From: Venturia oleaginea
Lineage: Eukaryota > Ascomycota > Dothideomycetes > Venturiales > Venturiaceae
Assembly: GCA_013176395.1 (NCBI GenBank)
Contig: JABMLP010000003.1
Coordinates: 1,798,001-1,862,000 of the forward strand
DNA length: 64,000 nucleotides
Reading direction: 5' to 3'
Shown here piece after piece: positions 1 through 11,445 of the stretch. The position numbers were made by a program, and so were the translations under genes. The notes under the pieces are model-generated. The model searched no databases. It saw only the letters and a program-made list of their open reading frames with translations, and had not been told where the DNA came from. The stretch's first letter is position 1, and each line of letters begins with the position of its first letter.

Positions 1-1913
1 GACAGAGTTCTCTTGATGTTTTGCATCCATTCGCATGTACGTGGAGAGTCTTCCCTTCCAGTCCTGGGGATCGTGAACAATGTCCGGCGTGCATTTGTCG
101 TCCACAAATGGAGTTAAGGTTAGGCGTGGTATTGAGGTTGTTGCATGACATGAGAAGTTGCTACCTGCTAATTGCTGAAACTTGGACAGCATTCGCAGGG
201 AGTTCTCGTCCATGTCTGATCTCACCTCATAGCCAGTAGTAAGAGCTGTTCCTAGATAAAGGGACGCAAGGCTGGATCCCAGAGCTCGTCTGGCCTCCAA
301 AGACGTGGCGTTGCAAAACTCGTCTGTGCCGCATGAGGTTGGCCTCAAGACTTCCTTAAGGAATCTCTGCAGGATGAAATCGGATCGCAGGGCCGAAAAA
401 GCAGAAGACAATGCTTTTCTCAGGCTCGGGATCTGGCCTAGGCAATCTCCGATCGTTTGACTGAGAAGGCACATATTCCATAGCTCAGGTGCGGGGACCT
501 TTTGCGGGGCGTATGTGGCAAGTCTCAACATCTCTCTCAGAAGCTTCGTCCATGCATCGTGGCTTATTTGGGTTGCAAAACCTTCCAGGAACAGGACAAT
601 CAAGTCGCGACCTCGTTGAAGACCCGACCAACGTAATCTTGCATTTAACAAAACTGTATCAGCCGTGGCCGTAATCTCCGTTGGCATCTTCTCTGGGCCC
701 ACAACAGTTCCTAGAATGGCAAATAATCTTATCTGTAGCTCGACATCTAGTCCTTCCTCCAAAGCCTTGATCCTGAGACGAGAAATGTTCTCCCGGCCGT
801 CGTTGGTTTTGCTCCAACCACTCCTCACTTTCGCGTCGACGACCGAAAATATTTTTAGGACAATATCCAAGCTTCTCAGGACCTGGGTGAAAGAGAGGCC
901 GACGCTGGGCTTGCAGCTCCATACGGCTTGCAACGTGGCCAGATTGAGAGACTTGCCAGCTTTCCCACCAGAGAAGAAGGCCCGAGCAAGATCCGTCGTG
1001 AGTTCAGAATACACGAGCTGGGGCTGAGTGAGGCCGCGCAAAGTCCCGGAAGGAACAGCCAGAGCATAGATGACGCCTAGGCAAGTCAAGCTGACACTCT
1101 GATCCTGAATGGTTTTGGCATTCGAGACGATATGCATCAGTCTGTGCTCCAGTTGAGCCCAGGTATTTTGTGGCAAGATCCGTGGCAGCCCTTGACAGGC
1201 TCCGGTCAGCAAGTCATAGACACGGCATAGCGTGGTTGCCGAGGGCGATTTGGTTGCTTGATCAACCACGCAGATGAAGAATTGCTCAGCGGAAGCCGGC
1301 AGTGGGACGGAAATGGGAAGGGGCTCGCGAAGGAGCTGTAAGCAGATTTCGTGGTATTGATAGAAAGCCTGGGGGTAACTTGATATAGCTTTTTGAAGAA
1401 GCGAATCGAGAAGTGTTGGATAGTCTTGAAGAATGCATCGTCGAAATGTGGGCTCGGCACCTGTATTAACGGTCAGTCGTTGTTTCGGACGACCAGACAA
1501 GTGTGTCCACAATGTTCATACTGACAGAGTTGTTCCAAGACAGCAATCACATATGGCCACAGATGGATGGCATCATAGACGTCTTTCACCAGCCGTTGAA
1601 CTTTGCATGGATTCGAGGCGGCATAGAATTTGAAGAGTCTTCCTCCAGTATCTTGACGCAAAGCGTCGTTGAGTGGCTTTGGTTTGTTAGCAACATGGTA
1701 AGATGGGTTGTCAATGTTTACCTTGAGCGCCACAGGGTAGGGCGAGGTCAGGATGCGGTCAATCTCAGTGCATAGGGTTGACAATATGGCATCTGGGTCC
1801 ATGCTTGGCGTGGTGTTGCTGTCCTTGGGCAAATTGATAGAATAAAGCTTTCGGGAGCATTGTTGGGATTTGAAGTCGAGAGTCTCTTCCCCGTTGCTAG
1901 GAGCGGCAAGCAA
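1..1913 (-). CDS. Uncharacterised helical protein, 5' part (3' end beyond left edge)
   Basis: I do not recognise this protein. Exon 1 runs from the ATG at 1913 (alternative ATG at 1802, MDPDAILS) to about 1526. An intron of about 65 bases (1461-1525, donor GTCAGT, acceptor ACAG, branch CTGAC) joins it in frame to one very long exon. That exon stays open from 1460 to base 1, nearly 490 codons without a stop, but has few Met codons, so simple ORF calling breaks it up. The conceptual product is rich in leucine and predicted helix, HEAT-like in feel (for example LTCLGVIYALAVPSGTL and LEEGLDVELQIRLFAILG), with no signal peptide, membrane segment or catalytic motif that I can see. A scaffold or repeat protein is a guess from composition only. 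The true 3' end lies left of the window. It is divergent from the lactate dehydrogenase gene. Confidence 0.7.
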
Positions 1914-2569
1914 GCACGAGACTGGATCTTGGCGAATACTGTATTTATTGTAATGTACTGATCATGTGAGATCACATGATAAGATGGCTGACATTCACCG
2001 CCTCGGCAATCATCAGGATGTCGTCGTTGAAGAAGTAATCAGTAGTAGTGTTGGCCTGCGCCTGCTAACATTTGCCAAATGCCTGTGGACAAAGCCAATC
2101 ACGAGTCCGCTCAGCAAGGAATCAACTCTGTGCTCCCGCCTTACTCGGTACTATAGTACTATAGTACTACTACTATGTACTGTACAGATGCTACATGGCA
2201 ATACATCATGCGACACTAATGCAGAGGCTGTTCTTTCATGCATAGTGCATTCCCCACACCTCGTCCTTCCTGTCTCCAACTTCATGGGGAAATGCAGCGT
2301 TAATGCAGATGGCTCGGAGCGCCATCTGATCGTGCTTCTGCGGGGCCTCTCTCCTTGCTAACTGCATGCGATAATATGTACAGTTGTACACTTATGTTTC
2401 CTGCATGACGCCAAAAGCGCGCCGTAAATCTCGACATGCCGAACCATTTAGTCAGCCAGACTGTTGATTCGTACGAGTTACCCGATCCCGTCTGTGGGAT
2501 CCTTGCCGAGTATTAATGATAACATAATCCCACTATCCCACTTTTCTTTGCATTTGCTCCTGCACAATC
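1914..2569. promoter_or_regulatory. Divergent intergenic region between the gene at 1-1913 and the D-lactate dehydrogenase gene
   Basis: This 656-base stretch separates two divergent genes and must hold both promoters. It contains a 9+9 inverted repeat at 1961-1980 (listed separately) and a TAC/TATAG simple-sequence patch at about 2149-2189. Short ORFs here look like chance. Confidence 0.6.
1961..1980. promoter_or_regulatory. Perfect inverted repeat, candidate transcription-factor site
   Basis: The arms ATCATGTGA and TCACATGAT are perfect reverse complements separated by GA. Each arm holds a CATGTG/CACATG E-box-like core. It lies about 50 bases upstream of the ATG at 1913 and about 590 bases upstream of the lactate dehydrogenase ATG. 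A dimeric bHLH or bZIP site is an inference. Confidence 0.4.
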
Positions 2570-5086
2570 ATGATTTCGCTCAACTTCTTTGCTCGACGAC
2601 TACCGCAAGCCGCTTCGACCTGTGCAGGCCCGCGGATCCTTTCCCGCACCAACACCACTTTCTCTGCTCGCCCTGCCAAAGCTCCATCTTGGACATCAGG
2701 GAGAGTTTTGTTGTTAACGAGCTTCACAGCATCCTTGACCTATTTGGTTACCATCAGCCATGTTACTCCAACCCTTCAGCCATGGAAAACTGTTCCTCGA
2801 GTCCCAAGTTATGGGACAAAGAGGGATATGGAGAAGGTATCTTGAATTTCTGCTATACGTCCAGTCACGTCATTTTCTGATAGCAGCACAAGGCCATCGT
2901 CGAGTTGAGACTGGCACTCGGCCATGATTCCATATCAACAGACGGTGAAGATTTACGTATGCACGGATATTCTGAGTGGTCGTCTATCAATATAGATCAA
3001 CTGCCTGTGGCTGTTGCGTATCCTAGGTCGACGGCCGAAGTGTCAAAGATTGCCAGAGTATGCCACAAGTACAAGATGCCAATGGGTCAGTCAAGTCTCT
3101 TTAAGTTGGAATATCTGAATCTGATCATCTGTCAAGTGCCCTATTCTGGAGGTTCCAGTCTGGAAGCCAATTTCTCAGCACCATATGGTGGCATGAGCGT
3201 TGATTTTACACACATGGATCAGGTCCTTCGATTACACGAAGACGAGTGCGTCTCTCTTCCCAATGGGCATGAAACCCATGCTGACCTTCATCCAGTATGG
3301 ACGTGATTGTTCAACCCTCTGTCCCTTGGATGAGACTTAACGACCAAATCAAAGACTCAGGATTGTTTTTCCCTGTGGATCCTGGTCCATCTGTAAGTGT
3401 CTCGAATTCTTCTGGGTCATACATCTACTCGAAAGCCCGAATCGGTACGAAACTGTTGAAATCACAAGCAATCTCTTGCACCACGCCGTGTTCTCACCTC
3501 GTGTTCATCCATCTCACGGCTGAATCAGTATGATATCTCCACCCCAACATGGATACTGTTGGATTTCTGGCACTTGTAACTCGAATTTCGCCAGAAATCG
3601 ATCGGTATTGATGTCGGTTGAAGATCTCTATCTCGAGATACAACCCTGACTGTTACCGCCAATATTGTGAATTGGTAGCCGCCGCTGTGGCATCATCATG
3701 AACCCCAATACACGTATACAGATTGGCGTATTCGGGCCATGATGCTGTTTCAATCATACTCTTTGCGGATACGACAAAATCAAAACCTCCAGCACTTATG
3801 TTCTGTCTTTTGGCTTCACGGCTGTACATACTGACGATATCTAGGCCCGTATCGGCGGTATGGTTGGAACTAGCTGCAGGTAAGGCACCTTATTTGATGT
3901 TGAAAGCGCCCTACTGATACGATCTTGCTCCAGTGGGACCAATGCAGTTCGCTATGGTACGATGAAAGATTGGGTCATCAATTTGACTGTTGTTCTTGCA
4001 GACGGCACAGTCATTAAGACACGGCGACGACCTCGGTAAGATTTTCCTTGGAAGCGCAATCAATCACTGACGGTCTTCCAACAGAAAATCATCTGCAGGG
4101 TACAACCTTACGAATCTGTTCGTTGGTTCTGAAGGCACGCTTGGATTTGTTACCGAAATCACACTCAAGCTTGCCGTGATACCGCAGGAGACGAGCGTTG
4201 CGGTCGTCACTTTCCCCACGATACGTGATGCCGCCGCCGCCGCCTCTAAGATCATGAGAGCGGGCATACCAGTCGCTGCCATGGAGCTCATGGACGAAGT
4301 ACAGATGGATGTGATCAACCGATCTGGCAGCACCAAGAAGAAGTGGAAAGAGCTTCCAACTTTATTTTTCAAGTGAGTTGAAAAAACAACAGTGCAAGTA
4401 AAACGAGTACTGACTGTAATAGATTTTCTGGCACTAAGGCTGGAGTATGCGTACCTAGGACTTAATAGATAATATTCACAATGCTGACAAGCAACAGGTA
4501 CGTGAGAACGTAGACATGGTAAAGGCCATATCCAAAAGTAACAAAGGTGGAGAATTCGACTTCGCTACAGGCCCGGTGGAGCAAGCAGAGCTTTGGTCAG
4601 CCCGCAAAGAAGCTTTGTGGAGTATGCTTGCTCTTCGAAAGGAGGGAAGCGAAGTGTGGTCAACAGACGTCGCAGTTCCGCTTTCTCGCCTCCCAGACAT
4701 TATCGGTACGATACTTCATTCACACAAGTTGTTCAACATTGACTGACATCCACAAAGAAGTATCTAAGAAGGAAATGGACGACCTGGGTCTTTTTGCCAG
4801 CGTTTTGGGCCACATCGGTGACGGCAACTTTCACGAAAGTATCTTATACGACGCAAAAGATCCAAAAGAACGTGCGGCCGTGGAAGCTTGTATCCACAAG
4901 ATGGTCGAACGAGCACTTGAGATGGATGGTACTTGCACCGGCGAGCATGGCGTCGGACTAGGAAAGAAGGATTCTTTGGTGAAAGAGCTTGGAATCGACA
5001 CAATCAACGTCATGAGATGTATCAAAGCATCTCTAGATCCTCATTGGCTAATGAATCCCGGCAAAATTATGGACATGCCCAAATAG
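2570..5086 (+). CDS. DLD1: D-lactate dehydrogenase (cytochrome), mitochondrial, FAD-linked
   Basis: Oxidises D-lactate to pyruvate and passes electrons to cytochrome c in the mitochondrial intermembrane space (known for the family). Ten exons can be assembled, giving about 549 aa. The start [13 protein letters not shown] gives an Arg-rich presequence followed by a hydrophobic stretch, as expected for an inner-membrane-anchored form. The FAD-binding (PCMH-type) half shows [39 protein letters not shown] and [10 protein letters not shown]. The C-terminal oxidase half shows [10 protein letters not shown] and the cap signature [10 protein letters not shown], ending [10 protein letters not shown]. 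Introns lie near 2837-2892, 3086-3136, 3246-3295, 3393-3844, 3880-3933, 4036-4084, 4373-4422, 4445-4497 and 4706-4757. All are about 50 bases except the fourth, 452 bases, which interrupts the motif just before GGMVG. The reading frame is intact throughout. Confidence 0.93.
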
Positions 5087-5474
5087 GGAATGTATATGAT
5101 TGGGAGCGGTTTTTGGGTCAAAACGACTTCAAGCACGAATTAACGCAGCGCATATCTGAGTTTTAGCATTCAACCCTGGCATGGAATAGGCAACGGCAGC
5201 ATGAGGGTTTCAAAACACACATGGGAATTGGGCGGTTGATATCCGGGAGTAATAATTTCTATAGTAGTTTCTTCGGAAAGTGAGCATCAATAGATCCCTT
5301 TGTCCCGCACAAAAAGCAAAAGGCCATACATCTCCGTGACCTGTCTTTGTTTCACAAGGCTGAGCTGGCCTTGCCGAGCCCGACCCAGAAGCCGTAGATC
5401 CCCGCCGACGCCATCATGATTAAAAAAAAGAGTGTCCCGCCTCCGATTCACAACAATCGTTCTCATCATCGAAA
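5087..5474. other. Intergenic, 3' of lactate dehydrogenase and 5' of hom2
   Basis: No gene is seen. The stretch holds the promoter of the downstream aspartate-semialdehyde dehydrogenase gene; no specific site was recognised. Confidence 0.5.
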
Positions 5475-6758
5475 ATGTCAGCCCTCGCCGAAAGAGAATT
5501 CACGCACCAGAAACCTGCGTTTCCCAAGAAGAAATGCGGTTTGTTTTATTGCCAGAATTATTATCGAGGTTACATGACTGACAACTGGACAGGAGTTCTC
5601 GGCGCAACTGGCTCAGTCGGCCAACGATTTATCCTCCTACTAGCACTTCACCCGCACTTCACACTCCACGCTGTCGGCGCTTCTGAACGATCCGCAGGCA
5701 AGAAATACAAGGATGCGGTCAAATGGAAACAGGCATCCCCAATGTCCAAGGAGTTGGGCGATTTGGTGGTGAAGAAATGCGTGCCCGAGGAATTCCTCGA
5801 GTGTGACATGGTTTTCTCAGGATTGGACAGCGATGTTGCAGGTGATGTAGGTGAGCTATTCGCACACTCTCTAGTACTGGGAGAGGAGAAACTAATGACA
5901 TGACAGAAATGGCATTCATGAAAGCCAATCTTGCCGTCTTCTCCAATGCGAAGAACTACAGACGGGATCCTCTCGTACCCCTCGTCGTTCCTACGGTCAA
6001 TCCTTCACACCTCGATGTCCTACACCACCAACGGAAACACCACAGCTTGGAGAAAGGCTTTCTAGTCTGCAACTCGAATTGCGCCGTTATCGGCCTCGTT
6101 ATTCCCTTTGCTGCCCTTCAGGCCAAATTCGGACCCATAGATATTGTCAGCGTGGTAACAATGCAAGCAGTCTCCGGCGCCGGCTACCCAGGTGTCAGCA
6201 GCATGGACATCCTCGACAACGTGGTACCCTTCATCTCAGGCGAAGAAGACAAACTCGAATCAGAAGCTATGAAGATTTTAGGAAAAGTGAATGCAGATGT
6301 TACTGGATTCGAGGATCAACATTTGAAGGTTTCGGCGGCATGTAATCGTGTCGCTGTGCTGGATGGACATACAGCTTGTGTGAGTTTGAGATTTGCAAAG
6401 AGACCTGCGCCCAGTGCGGAAGAGGTCAAGCAAGCTATGAGGGAATATGTTTGTGAGGCCCAGACTTTGGGATGTCCTTCTGCGCCTAAGAATGCTATTG
6501 TGGTTATGGATGAGCCTGATAGGCCGCAGCCGCGATTGGACAGGGATACTGATCGTGGCTATGCTGTAAGTGTGGGTAGAGTAAGGGAGGACGAGAGTGG
6601 CATCTTTGATCTCAAGTTTGTTGCTCTCAGTCACAATAGTAAGTCATTAGCGATCTCTGGCGAGGGACAGTATGCTAACCCATTCGATAGCTGTCATCGG
6701 AGCCGCAGGATCTTCGATACTGAATGCTGAGATCTGCGTGCTCAAGGGATTTGTGTAG
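5475..6758 (+). CDS. HOM2: Aspartate-semialdehyde dehydrogenase
   Basis: Reduces aspartyl-4-phosphate to aspartate semialdehyde with NADPH, the branch step to homoserine, threonine and methionine. Four exons: the start [16 protein letters not shown], then an intron at about 5539-5592 that restores the NADP-binding [11 protein letters not shown] second intron near 5852-5907 links [11 protein letters not shown] to [20 protein letters not shown] third near 6641-6689 joins ALSHN to [14 protein letters not shown]. The last exon, missed by simple ORF finding, ends GFV-stop at 6758. The active-site cysteine sits in [10 protein letters not shown], and [16 protein letters not shown] is the substrate-side motif. 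The residues after the Cys are Ala-Val rather than the Ser/Thr of the yeast and bacterial NC(S/T)T form; I believe this occurs in filamentous fungal enzymes but cannot confirm it here. The cytosolic enzyme is absent from animals. Confidence 0.93.
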
Positions 6759-7033
6759 ACAAGGTGGTGGTGAGCATATCTAGGTACGAATTCACAGGTT
6801 TTGCAGAGAATGACGAGAAGATCGAGATTATAGAGTGAATTCAATGCCAACTGGATCCTAGATAGAATAGAAGCAAAAGTTCATCTTTCTCCATTATTCG
6901 CATACGCGACTGAAATGACTAGCCTCGTGATCAGCCTGATAGGGACCGAGCTCCTCAAGCTGTCTGTGAAACTCCGAGTCTATCCAAACAAGCCTCGCTC
7001 TTCCTCAACATCTTGCATCGCTCTCGAGTACAG

Positions 7034-8795
7034 TATGACCCCTCCATCCACACAAGCTCCAGCTGCCTTGACGAAGGCGCATCGCTCATCTTCGCCGCGT
7101 CCGGATTCCGAAGCCTCTAAGAGGCAATCACAAGCTCCAACGCCCCCGCCTAACATCCATTATACACTGCTGATACGGCTACCTTTTCCGCGCGGCGATT
7201 TTGAGGATCCACCACTGGTGAGTGATATGATTGAGAAAGTCTTTGAATAAGGACTAATTTCTGTTAAGATGGAATGGGATGCAAGCAAGGACAAGAAACT
7301 GTGGAAGATCATCTCCAAGAACCCCGAATCCGGAGACATAGATTGTAAGTCCGAACGACGACTTCTAGCTAGGAATGACTTGACTAACGATCGCGATCTA
7401 GGGGCGCAACGGTTTGACTTCCCTTTCCACTTTGAAACCTACAATAATACTGAAAGGCTTCCAGTGCGGACGAGTTTGGCGTTACGCAACCCTTCCTGTT
7501 GCAACAGGCGGCATGGTTATACGAGAGGCATTTTCAGCATGTCAAGGCACAGATGACTAGACTCCGGTCTTCAAATGCACCCGCTCCAACTCTAGGAGCC
7601 ACGGCTGGCCAAACGCCTGTTATGGGCGGCCTCCCTATGAAGCGGCCAGGGAGTGGTGGATGTGAGCGCAGATCAGACGATCGGGTGGACATAAGACTAA
7701 TCAGTCCAGCTTCTCGAACACCCTCATCTCTTTCGATTAGAGCAAGAGATAGTCCTCTCCCTCGAGTAGACATGAGTATACCAGGTTCTCCGCGACCTGG
7801 CGGTAAGCTTTCCTCATCAGAAGCTTAATAACAACTTCTGACCATACACACTAGCACCGACATTATCTCGAACGCCCTCTACGAATACAGTCACGCAAAG
7901 TAGACACTTCCTTCCACCCTCACCTCGTCGAGAGGTCCCTCGATTATTCAGAACCTCACAGCCACCACCTCCACGCAAGCTCGATACAGCTCCCCTCCCA
8001 GTGACATCAGAGACAAACGCCTCCTCACCCGCCTCCAATTCTAGTTCCTCCACATCCTCCGACTCAGACAACGGCCCCATCCGCCGAAGTCAAATGTTTC
8101 GCCGTCCCCCAGCCCTGAAACAGAAAAAACCAAATTTGAGCAACGTAGACGATGGAAACGAGGAATCGGACGACGACTCCCTCCCCTTCGCCAATCCATC
8201 TACAGGTCAACGCGAAGACCCCAGCGCAACGCTTCGTGATACTCCGCCAACAGAACCCTCTTCCCGCGCCCGATCAGGAACAGCAGGTGGAACGCGCCCA
8301 ACCCGAGATAATGCCCTGAAACAACAAGATAAGGATATGGCAGAACCGAGTGCGAAAAGTAAAGGCAAACAACCAGTTCACGTTGCAACAAGAATGGAGA
8401 GTTCGGCTAGTAGTGCTAGTTCTGCCGCGCCGACCACGAATACAACGGCTGATCCTATGGTAACTAGTGCAGGTCAACACAAGAGAATCGATGCATTGAG
8501 TCCGAGACATAGAGCTGAACTTGCTAGGCTGAGTCCGAGGAGTAGGGGCAGGAAGGGCCCTGATGGGAGTGATGGGACACCGAGTATGGGGAGTAGTTTC
8601 AGTGATTTGGATGGTCAGTCTCCCCCTTCTTTTAGAGAAGTTGTTTGCGTGAATTTCAATGCTAATGTAATATCGAATGTAGATACTAGTATAACGCAAT
8701 CGGCACTGGAAGAGGCTTTGGCCAGTAATCTGAGACATGGAGGAGCGAGTAGGTTAAGTACGATCAGCCATGCTTTCCGATCAAGGTATCTATAA
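7034..8795 (+). CDS. ATG29: Autophagy-related protein Atg29
   Basis: Component of the Atg17-Atg31-Atg29 scaffold that nucleates the phagophore assembly site in selective and starvation autophagy. The conserved N-terminal domain reads YTLLIRLPFPRGDFEDPP, WDASKDKKLWKIIS, then FLLQQAAWLYERHF and VKAQM. It is recovered only after removing introns near 7216-7268, 7344-7401, 7410-7464, 7662-7711, 7803-7855 and 8615-8681. The middle is a low-complexity Ser/Pro-rich linker (PSSLSIRARDSPLPR, SSSSTSSDSD). The C-terminus TQSALEEALASNLRHGG followed by RSRYL-stop matches the usual fungal end. The Met at 7034 (MTPPSTQAPAAL) is chosen because it directly precedes the conserved domain; an upstream in-frame Met exists at 6915 but its peptide looks unlike the family. 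Exon borders are mine and approximate. Confidence 0.9.
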
Positions 8796-9344
8796 TGCGG
8801 GGAAGCAACAGTGCGATTGCGCTATTTCGCGTACAGGGGTAATTCAATTCAGATACCCTCAAAAGGCCGAGAGAAAGAATGAAGAGTGAAGCGATAAGTC
8901 TAATACCATCACCTTTTTTTCTCTACCTATCCCAACTACCCTCTCTTCTCCCAGTCCGTCCATATCAGATAGGATGCCGTCCCAGGCTATTCTTTCTGTA
9001 GACTTCTCATCTTGACACCCTCCCATTCCATCCATACATATGCAAAGTGTTGAATGTACAGTAATGACACCCACAGACAATGCTGGCATCGAAAAATGGC
9101 AGCCGGCTTGGTTGCGAGAAGAAATAATCAAAGGAAATGAAGAGCAAGCTGCTATGCTATGCTAAAGTAACTGCAACGCCAATATCAAAAAATGCCACCA
9201 AAGAAATCCAGAAGCCGTCGAGTAAGTTACGCGGACTATTAGGTTACCAAAACCCAAGTAGGGTGTAACAATGTACTAGAAACGAAATTTGGAATAGGAA
9301 GCTCGAGATGGAGGAGAAGCTGAAAGAATGGATGACCGGGTTAC
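8796..9344. other. Convergent intergenic region (3' ends of ATG29 and palI)
   Basis: Two genes end facing each other here. No further gene is supported; the stretch is presumably 3' UTRs and terminators. Confidence 0.5.
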
Positions 9345-11445
9345 TCAAAGAGCACCAGTGGCGGGATATCTCCCACCCGCACTCGCAGGTCCTAGTCCCA
9401 AATTAGGAGCTCCTCTACTCATTCCACTCCCACCTCTCCCTCTGAATCCACCGGCTCCACCTCTGCCACGACTAGGAGGTCCAATCCCGGGTAACGAGAA
9501 TTCAGGGTTCGAGTTCAAGACCATGTCTTGTTGTTGAAGTGGTCTGCGAGGTATAAAACCTTGTGGGCCACTTCCTGGCGGTGGTCTCCAATTCGGGTTG
9601 ATTCCTCTTTGTGATACACTCGTGTAATGTGAAGCATCACTTATGGCTGGTGATCGTTGACCATCCTGTAATGATTCCGTTGATTCTTGGCGTGGGTCGT
9701 GGTGAGCAATGAGACCGGGCTGGTAATCTGGAGATAGGTTATTTTGGTTCATGATTGGGCCGCGGGGAGCTTGGAGGGATGGAAGATGTATATCTTGAGA
9801 GGCGACATTTGTCGGTGGCGGAGGAGACGATTGGAGTTGTGGTGCTTCTGCAAACTGAGGATCTATGTCTTCGTAGTATCCAGTTTCTGATGGGCAGCGA
9901 GTATGGCCTTTGACGCTGCTGGGATTGGGCGAGGCCTCGATTGGTGAGAGAGTTCGGCCGGCAAGAGGTGGTGTGGCTGTCCTTTGGTTTTGGTTCCACT
10001 GTGCGCGCGGTGGGATGTATGCACTACAGTAACATTAGCGAACAATATCAACTCGCAGTGGTCTTAACTTACTCTATTGGCATCTCATGCCTTGTTGGGG
10101 AAGGCAAGCCATTTCTCTCGTCCAGCTCTACGGCCTGCCCAATCGGCATGTCATCATTGGCCGACATGTTTGGCTGCGGCTGGCCGTATGGAGACTGGTT
10201 CCGTTCTAGAGTCGGCCCTCTCATGTACTGATCCTGTCCGTAGCCTGGTGGAGCTGGCCCTCCTCGTCCCCCCATCATGGCACCACCCGGAAGGCCTCCA
10301 TACCCTCCTGGTGGGCCCATACCTCCTCGGCCTCTGCCATTACCATTCCAGCCTGGTGGCGGTGGGCCACGCATACCGCCTGGGCCTCCACGCATCATAG
10401 GTCCACCTCTTGGAGGATACCCGCCTCTTCCATTTGGAGGGTACCCTCCACGTCCACCTCTTCCCATGTAGTCTGGACCTGATCGGTTCGAGTTCATAGT
10501 GTTATTGGATCCTTGGTGTCGCAGAGAGCCTCCTGGGACGGCATTGCCATACTGGTCCCTTAGAGGCGAAGAGTAGTATGGATCCTGCTGGCTTGGAGGC
10601 ACGCTTCCGCTCCGCACAGAACCAGGTCCACCCGGGTTCAATGGTGCTCGGTCGTCCATACTAGGCCTGGGCTTCATGTCGAAATTGGGCAGTGAAGGAT
10701 CCTTATCGTTGAGTGGAGTGTACGAGTTGCCAGATAGTGGTGGTGGTGATTCGGCTCTTGGTATCGAAGCCGCAGCAATCTCAGCCTCGCGCTTATTGAA
10801 GTAATTCTCTCCACTCATTTCCGCGTTCTCTTGAATCCTCTTTCTCCTAGCTTTCCGGCTGACCAAAGTCCTTCGCATACCACAGGTTACCAAACTTGCT
10901 GCTATCACGAGGATAGTCGACGCCAGTACGATCCATCCTCCCCAACTGACATGAGGTATAAACAGGAGAATATCGACGAGGAAGGCCAGTAGCGAGGCCA
11001 GCAAAGTCGGAATGGTAAGAATGAAGAGCGCAAGGAGGAAGCGCGGAGAGTGTGCCGGAGAGTGGAAATGAGCAGCCACGGCCAGAGAGAAGCATATTAA
11101 GGCCAGTAACGCAGCAACGGGGTGGATAATTAAAATGTAAGAAACAGAATGTCGCGTGCCAGACGGGAGCGAAAAGGTGTCAGTCGTATTGAAAAGGGAA
11201 TCTAGGGCACAGGATTAGTATGTTGTGGAGAGGTTCACGTTATGCCATGCGCACACACCAGTATCGTAGCCAATTTCTATCTGCGTACAATTGGAGCCAG
11301 TGCAGTAGCCCCAGACACCGAAATCATGGCCATTGAAGGAGGCGAGAGGGATACCTTTGATTAATGGGGTGGAGAGTGTTGAGAGCAGCAGGAGCACGAA
11401 GGCAGCGAAGAATAGGACGGCCAACGGGGTTGCCGGGCGCAGCAT
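9345..11445 (-). CDS. palI: pH-response regulator PalI/Rim9
   Basis: Membrane component of the ambient-pH sensing (Pal/Rim) pathway, assisting the sensor PalH at the plasma membrane. Three exons, about 664 aa. The start MLRPATPLAVLFFAAFVLLLL at 11445 is the conserved family start: a signal-anchor followed by the extracellular SurI/Rim9 region (GVWGYCTGSNC). After an intron near 11214-11270 come three further hydrophobic segments (PVAALLALICF; LLALFILTIPTLLASLLAFL; GWIVLASTILVIAASLV) and MRRTLVSRKARRKRI. The long cytosolic tail is disordered, rich in Gly, Pro and Arg with RGG-like repeats (GRGGRGGYPPNGRGGYPP). A second intron near 10023-10071 lies in the tail, which continues to GRYPATGAL-stop. 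ATGs upstream of 11445 in the same frame give a non-conserved leader and are rejected. Confidence 0.93.

Noticed and set aside
10277..10471. Proline-rich ORF on the plus strand
   Set aside because: It is the antisense shadow of the Gly/Pro/Arg-rich tail of PalI.
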